DNA of 10,656 nucleotides. Source: Ophiocordyceps camponoti-saundersi (nom. inval.). Its lineage: Eukaryota; Ascomycota; Sordariomycetes; Hypocreales; Ophiocordycipitaceae. The DNA lies in contig PDHQ01000706.1 in the NCBI GenBank assembly GCA_003339415.1, positions 1 to 10,656 on the forward strand, written 5' to 3'. The notes under the pieces are model-generated. The model was not told the DNA's origin. It worked only from the letters and a program-made list of their open reading frames with translations, and made no database searches. Both the position numbers and the translations under genes were made by a program. Below are positions 6,721-10,656 of this stretch, one piece after another (within the stretch, counting starts at the first letter, position 1; each line of letters starts with the position of its first letter).

Positions 6721-6999
6721 CTACTTACTTTTTATACTAGCTTCTTATTTATTTTCTTTCGGCCTATCTATTACCGCCGCTAAAGTCCCTTTACGGCTTC
6801 CTCTTCTAAACTTATCCCTCCTATCCCTTATCTTTCTATCTCTTAAAACGTTAACTATAAATAATATATATTCCTATATATATTTCTTAAAGTATATCTT
6901 TTTATCTCTTAAGTTAAAAAAAAAATAACTATTAGAACCTAGGCCTCTCCTTCGGATTAGTAAAATTATTATTATTATCTCGATTTCTTACCGCCGCTC
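6721..6999. other. Spacer, pyrimidine- and AT-rich, no gene seen
   Basis: It contains CCTCTTCTAAACTTATCCCTCC-type pyrimidine sequence, alternating TA around 6865-6885 and an A10 run (6917-6926), followed by AACTATTAGAACCTAGGCC. If 6669-6720 is part of an LTR, the end of that LTR would lie in this spacer, but no boundary can be fixed. Confidence 0.3.
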
Positions 7000-7330
7000 G
7001 CTTCCACGTCGCTAAATATATAACTTTCTTATATATCGCGCACGCTATTAGGTCGTATCCCTTATACTTAAAGCCGAACGCCTTAAGTAGTCTCTTATAA
7101 AGGATATACTTTACCCTACCCTCTATCTATACTATCCTAATAAAGCGTACCTTTGCCTAATTATCGTATTCGCAGGCTAGTATTCGTCCCTCTTAGATAT
7201 TAGCGATATATACTTATAATTAATTAGCTCTTCCCCTAGGAACTTATAAGTATCTTACTACTTCTCTCGCTAGCTACTATCTACGACGTTAAACTCCTAA
7301 TACTTTCCGGCTAGCTATCCGTATTAGTCG
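7000..7330 (-). pseudogene. Possible Gag-like remnant (weak)
   Basis: On the minus strand, one frame through 7087-7160 reads R-Q-R-Y-A-L-L-G-stop-Y-R-stop-R-V-G-stop-S and continues as F-I-R-D-Y-L-R-R. This resembles the region of Ty3-type Gag proteins in which a K/R-Q-rich helix is followed by S-V-x-x-F-x-x-Y-L. Stop density is high (about 9%), no CCHC zinc knuckle is seen, and the Gag would face opposite to the copia remnant. The + strand here is not clearly better. It is recorded only as a candidate for profile search. Confidence 0.2.
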
Positions 7331-7431
7331 TTCTATCCTATTCTATACGCCCGCTACCTACTACTTCCTTCTAATAACCTATTTCGCCTCGCCGTAATCG
7401 CGGTGCCTTATATTATCGTAGAGTCCCCCTT

Positions 7432-7580
7432 CTCCTCCTCGCTATATCCCTCTCCCTTTCCTCGCCTAACCCCTCCGCCGCTACCGCCGCCACCGCCCTT
7501 ATACTCCGCGCCTCGTCGTCTTCTCCCTCTCCCCCTCTCGCCACGTTTAGTGTTACCGCCGGTCGCCTCCGTACGTCCCC
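7432..7580. repeat. Low-complexity pyrimidine/CCG-rich tract
   Basis: TCTCCTCCTCG, CCTCCGCCGCTACCGCCGCC and CTTCTCCCTCTCCCCCTCTCG make a CCG/CTC-rich segment, unusually GC-rich for this window. It gives a Pro-rich peptide in a + frame (about 7403-7585) and a Gly/Arg/Glu-rich one in a minus frame (7413-7604). Both open frames begin with GTG and owe their length to composition, since the tract lacks TA. It may be a coding low-complexity region of a former gene, on the minus strand if the Gag-like reading is right. Confidence 0.6.
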
Positions 7581-7599
7581 TATAACGCTATATTTCGCC

Positions 7600-8233
7600 G
7601 GCACCTATAGCCGCTATATCTCGATATTCGAAAAATACTTATACTCGTATTACTACTAACCGTCTAGGAACGCCTTACTATATATAAAGTAGAACTTAAT
7701 ATAATATAAGCAGCTACTTATCGTTAGTAAAAGATATATATATATAAAAGGTATAAATTATACCGTAAAACTTACGTTATATAGTTATATCTCTTAACAC
7801 GCGATATTAGTCTCCCGTATACCGACCCCGGGTAGAATTAGTACTCGCTATACGTTATTAGTAGTATTTGCCTTACTAGCCCCTTATCTACTAAACCGAC
7901 CTCCGACCGTATAATTTCTGCTTAGGCTAAGGCTTTCCTCTATATTCTTTCCGCCTCCTCCGGTAGCCTACTAAATATAGCGAGTCTCTTCGTATCCGTC
8001 GCGTTTAGGTTGCCGAATAGTTCCCTACTATAGCACCGTGGAGGGAAAACCGCCTTATTAGTAACCTCGCGCGTAGCCGCCCGTAAACTCGCTATTAGAT
8101 ACTCCGGGCACTAAAAGCATACCCCTCCCGGATATCTTATCGCGTACGCGCTTTCTATATCGTATAAATAGTATACGCACTTCTATTATTAGAAACCTTA
8201 TCTGCCGCGTATCTTTTATATACGTAGCTTACC
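7600..8233. other. Decayed sequence, coding strand undecided
   Basis: Both a + frame (same phase as 8234) and a minus frame give partly protein-like peptides with 7-10% stops. Examples are ESLRIRRV on + near 7981 and YVYKRYAADKVSNNRSAY on minus near 8170-8225. I cannot choose between them. No domain is seen. Confidence 0.3.
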
Positions 8234-9870
8234 GACTTTAGTATCGCCGAAACTAACTTATCTAAATCGCCGGATATCGCTTTATCTTATAAAAGTAATA
8301 TCTATACGGATATAGATAGCGAAAACCCTTCCGTCTATTATAAGCACTTTAGCTAGTAGCGGGATACCTTTTTATATATATAATAAGTAATACGAGGGAA
8401 AAAAAAATTATATAATAACTAACTTATAAACCTTATATATATTAATCTTAATTATACGAACTACGATAAGCTTTTCCTCGTCTCTAAATTTATCCCTACT
8501 ATTAATCCCCCCTACCTACTACTATATAAGGTAATGTTCTCCCCGTCGTAATCCTACTTTATAAAACCGGTACCCTTTCACGCCCCTCGCCTCCTCGACT
8601 TATAAACTTGACCGATACCGGTAACGTAATATATTAGTATTATCCTATTCCTTACCTAACGCGTCTTATATCCTATATACTGCCTCGAGCTAAGTAACGA
8701 AGCCTTGCTCTTTTAAACTAGCACGGTTTCGACGCCTTACTCTTATATAATTATCGTTTATAAGTTCTTAATACTGCTTTCGAGATAGACTTTACCGATA
8801 TTACGGCCGATAGAGGTCTTACTTATACCGTTACCCCGAACGCCTACGTTATAGTTAACGCTAAGCTAGACACCTTTCGTTATAATTAGCAGCTCGTATA
8901 CGATATAGCTTAGCTATTTATAAACGATATTATGAGATAGAACTAATAGATACCGCGTGCCTATAATAAAGAGCCTTTATTTCCTTATAATATATTACTA
9001 TTTATATCGCTAGAATTTCGATACCCGCAGCTACCCGGATTAGTTAACGATATAGGATATAGCTATGCGGTTTAATCCTTCGTTAAACGCAATACGTAAG
9101 AATTCGATAGCTCTAAAGTATATTCCACGTCTTCGAGTCTAGCAAAGTATCCCGGTAATATCCCTAATACCGCCCTACTATCTATTAGAGACTTATATAC
9201 CTTAAAAACGATGCCGCTACCTTACCTACCTCCCCGCCCCGGCTAGCGTCTTTACCCGCCGAACGGCGTTAATATAAATAATAATAGAGTATATGCTATC
9301 CTTTCGAACGGGCTTAACCTCTTAGCGTTCGAGTTAGATAGAGATATACGGCACGAGTTAGCTAATAACGAGACCCCGGATATTACCCTACCTTACCGTT
9401 ATATAACGATAAATTATAGAGATAGTCCCCTCGAAGCTACCGGCCACGCCTCGTAGCTTTACGATAAGCCCCTTATATGCTGCTACTTCTCGGGCATATA
9501 TCTTAGTATATTTAAGACGAAGTAACTATTAGTAATACCGCTCTTACTAGCGTTCGTATAAGCTGCGGAGGACGATAGTTTACTATCTAAGGTCGCCGCG
9601 ACCGACTCCTCGCAGCCCTTTAAAAGCGCGTCGTTAAAGTGCGAGGACTTAGCACGCGCTATATAGGCTCTTCTCGCTAGCAAACTAAATAAGGCCGACA
9701 CGCCACGATAGTGTCCTTCTTAGTAATATAATATAACGTTAATTAATAAAAGCTGTAAAATAGCTACGGGTAATAGGGAAAGCTTATATATCCTCTTACG
9801 TTCCTCTAACGTCGACCCGCGCCCTCCTTATTTTTACGATAGTTAAGTATATCTTCCCTTTTCGTAAGCT
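8234..9870 (+). pseudogene. Long decayed gene, unrecognised, frameshift at A9 run
   Basis: From 8234 to about 8397 one frame reads as protein (TDFSIAETNLSKSPDIALSY, then D/E/N/S-rich sequence) with two TAG-TAG or TAA-TAA pairs near its end. After the A9 run at 8399-8407 the next frame continues to about 9870, giving around 540 codons in all. The second part has strong RNY codon character, long stop-free runs (for example about 9244-9450 with no stop and D/E/R/N-rich content) and roughly two dozen TAA/TAG but no TGA. Samples are FEIDFTDITADRGLTYTV (8788-8841) and AFELDRDIRHELANNETPDI. There is no start codon, signal peptide or known catalytic motif that I recognise. A single indel in the A-run would join the two parts. 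The size and open C-terminus would suit a transposon protein or a host gene caught in RIP. Confidence 0.5.
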
Positions 9871-9874
9871 AATA

Positions 9875-9915
9875 TTTTTTATTTTTTTTTAAAAAAAAAA
9901 ATAAAAAAAAAAAAA
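9875..9915. repeat. T/A palindrome: T6-A-T9-A11-T-A13
   Basis: The tract reads six T, one A, nine T, eleven A, one T, thirteen A, so the left half mirrors the right half with a 2-base offset at the centre. It can form a hairpin or cruciform of about 16 pairs. It follows the end of the long decayed frame and could be a poly(A)-type tail joined to its inverse, or an assembly-sensitive homopolymer. Confidence 0.7.
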
Positions 9916-10606
9916 TCATCTTATAGGAAACCCGTACTCTTAACAAATAGTATATATTAAACGCTAATAGTAACCGCAATATATTATATATTCTAACGTC
10001 CCCGCCGCTATCTATATAGTCTTCTATAACTAGGGCTATTTAAGCCGTCCCTTATAGTCGGGTAAGAAACCTTTTATCTTCGCCACGCCGCCTAAAGTAG
10101 GGCTAACTTTACTGCTATTTCGAACTATTACTTGCCCTTTATCTTCTATTTATTTATACGCCTACCCTTAGAAGAAACTAATATCCCTAAGCGTATATAT
10201 AAAAGGGCAGTAAAGACTTTTTTAAGCGTAATATACTTCTCTCTTTTCCTACTACCTATCTTAAACTTATAACGAAGTCCTTTATATTACTAATTTACTT
10301 TATATATCGGTATATGCCTTAAGTATAATAGAGTACGTAGTTCGTAAAATATTTATCTTTCCTAAGCTAGCTATTACTTATCTACTCGACGCGATACTAT
10401 TCTCCTCTCGACTCCGTCTAGGCATATCTTCGAACCCGTAACGACCTTAATAACTATCTATACTAATACTTAGTCTTTTTTTAAGATAAACTACCTTGCC
10501 CTCTATTTTACTATTATTGTTAGAATATACGCCTTCCTGCCGTTATCTAACCTTATTTTAACTATAACTCCCTACTCTATAATATTACCGGTTAACTAGG
10601 TTCTCG

Positions 10607-10609
<3 letters not shown>
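9916..10609. other. No gene recognised
   Basis: The stretch is AT-rich with many TA steps. On the minus strand near 10160-10440 one frame has protein-like pieces (MPRRSREENSIASSR near 10380-10425) but at least fifteen stops, so I do not call it. At 10518 the sequence TGTTAGAATATACGCC resembles the start of copia-type LTRs but has no partner in the window. Confidence 0.35.

Positions 10610-10643
<34 letters not shown>
10610..10643. repeat. (TA)17 microsatellite
   Basis: A perfect alternating TA tract of 34 bp follows GGTTCTCGAAC. TA steps are the end product of RIP at (CA)n or (TG)n, so this may be a converted CA/TG microsatellite that later changed length. Length is likely to vary between isolates. 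Confidence 0.9.
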
Positions 10644-10645
<2 letters not shown>

Positions 10646-10656
10646 CTATACGGTAG

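Larger units (their letters stand above)
1..10656. other. RIP-mutated, repeat-derived fungal heterochromatin
   Basis: Seen in the sequence: over most of the window CpA and TpG are scarce, TpA is heavily over-represented and CpG remains common. ATG is nearly absent on both strands and TAA/TAG crowd all six frames, while TGA is rare. This is the pattern left by repeat-induced point mutation, in which C in CpA context becomes T on either strand in duplicated DNA of filamentous ascomycetes. It differs from CpG-methylation decay, which would remove CpG instead. No intact gene survives, and protein-like frames are broken mostly by TAA/TAG, as expected from former CAA/CAG. A species cannot be named. 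Counting dinucleotides (TpA/ApT well above 1; (CpA+TpG)/(ApC+GpT) well below 1) would settle it. Confidence 0.9.

Noticed and set aside
7403..7585. Open frame of 60 codons on + strand, Pro-rich
   Set aside because: It starts at GTG, not ATG, and its length comes from CCG/CTC low complexity. It may be a piece of a decayed frame but is not a gene.
7413..7604. Open frame of 63 codons on minus strand, Gly/Arg-rich
   Set aside because: It is a composition shadow of the same tract, with a GTG start and no domain. It is noted only as possible low-complexity flank of the weak Gag-like remnant.
9483..9701. Open frame of 72 codons on minus strand
   Set aside because: It starts at GTG and lies antisense to the long + strand decayed gene, whose RNY codon pattern fits the + strand better. 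The frame upstream and downstream is broken by stops.
10160..10440. Minus-strand coding remnant
   Set aside because: Short protein-like pieces exist, but at least fifteen stops and no recognisable motif leave it indistinguishable from chance in this composition.
10518..10609. tRNA-like B-box (GGTTCTCGAAC near 10599)
   Set aside because: It does not match GGTTCRANYCC exactly, and no acceptor stem, A-box or anticodon arm could be built around it.

Overview
The window looks like heterochromatic, gene-poor DNA of a filamentous ascomycete that has been through repeat-induced point mutation (RIP). TpA is extremely common, CpA and TpG are rare over most of the length, and CpG is kept. ATG is very scarce (about a dozen on the + strand by eye, where chance would give well over a hundred), and TAG and TAA fill every frame. 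No intact protein-coding gene is present. The only open frames of 60 codons or more begin with GTG and are shadows or low-complexity sequence. What can be read are skeletons of old genes: frames with protein-like, RNY-type codons broken mainly by TAA/TAG at positions where CAA/CAG codons are expected.

Region 1 (1-3230) is a repeat-rich block on the + strand. It holds several decayed coding segments I cannot assign (about 245-440, 631-1279, 1590-2129, 2249-2700, 2960-3063). A recurring motif of about 20 bp, GGATTATTAGCGTRGTRGACT, runs through it and in several places reads in frame as D-Y-(stop, Q or P)-R-(G/S)-(G/S/R)-L-L. The motif is also amplified as a degenerate tandem array (1259-1530). 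Two neighbouring tandem duplications are informative about timing. One pair of 74-bp copies differs at a single base. The next pair of 147-bp copies differs almost only by transitions. G-runs and a 25-bp repeat also lie here.

Region 2 (3231-3956) is AT-rich with no recognisable gene. Region 3 (3957-6445) is the clearest identifiable object: a RIP-degraded, 5'-truncated Ty1/copia-type retrotransposon on the + strand. It is bounded by two diverged direct repeats of about 290 bp that I read as LTRs. Inside are an integrase-core remnant (two catalytic residues at D-35-E spacing once a 1-nt deletion is allowed for) and a likely RNase H remnant. Gag, protease and the integrase N-terminus are missing, and no reverse transcriptase motif was found. 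A strongly pyrimidine-rich block (about 4830-5740) sits where reverse transcriptase should be.

Region 4 (6446-10656) holds a third, partial LTR-promoter-like fragment near 6670, a possible Gag-like remnant on the minus strand (about 7000-7330, weak), a Pro/Arg-type low-complexity segment, and a long unrecognised decayed reading frame on the + strand (about 8234-9870) with an apparent frame change at an A9 run. It closes with a T/A palindrome, an unassigned stretch and a (TA)17 microsatellite. The parts do not form a working pathway. They are stacked repeats and transposon remains inactivated by the same mutational process.
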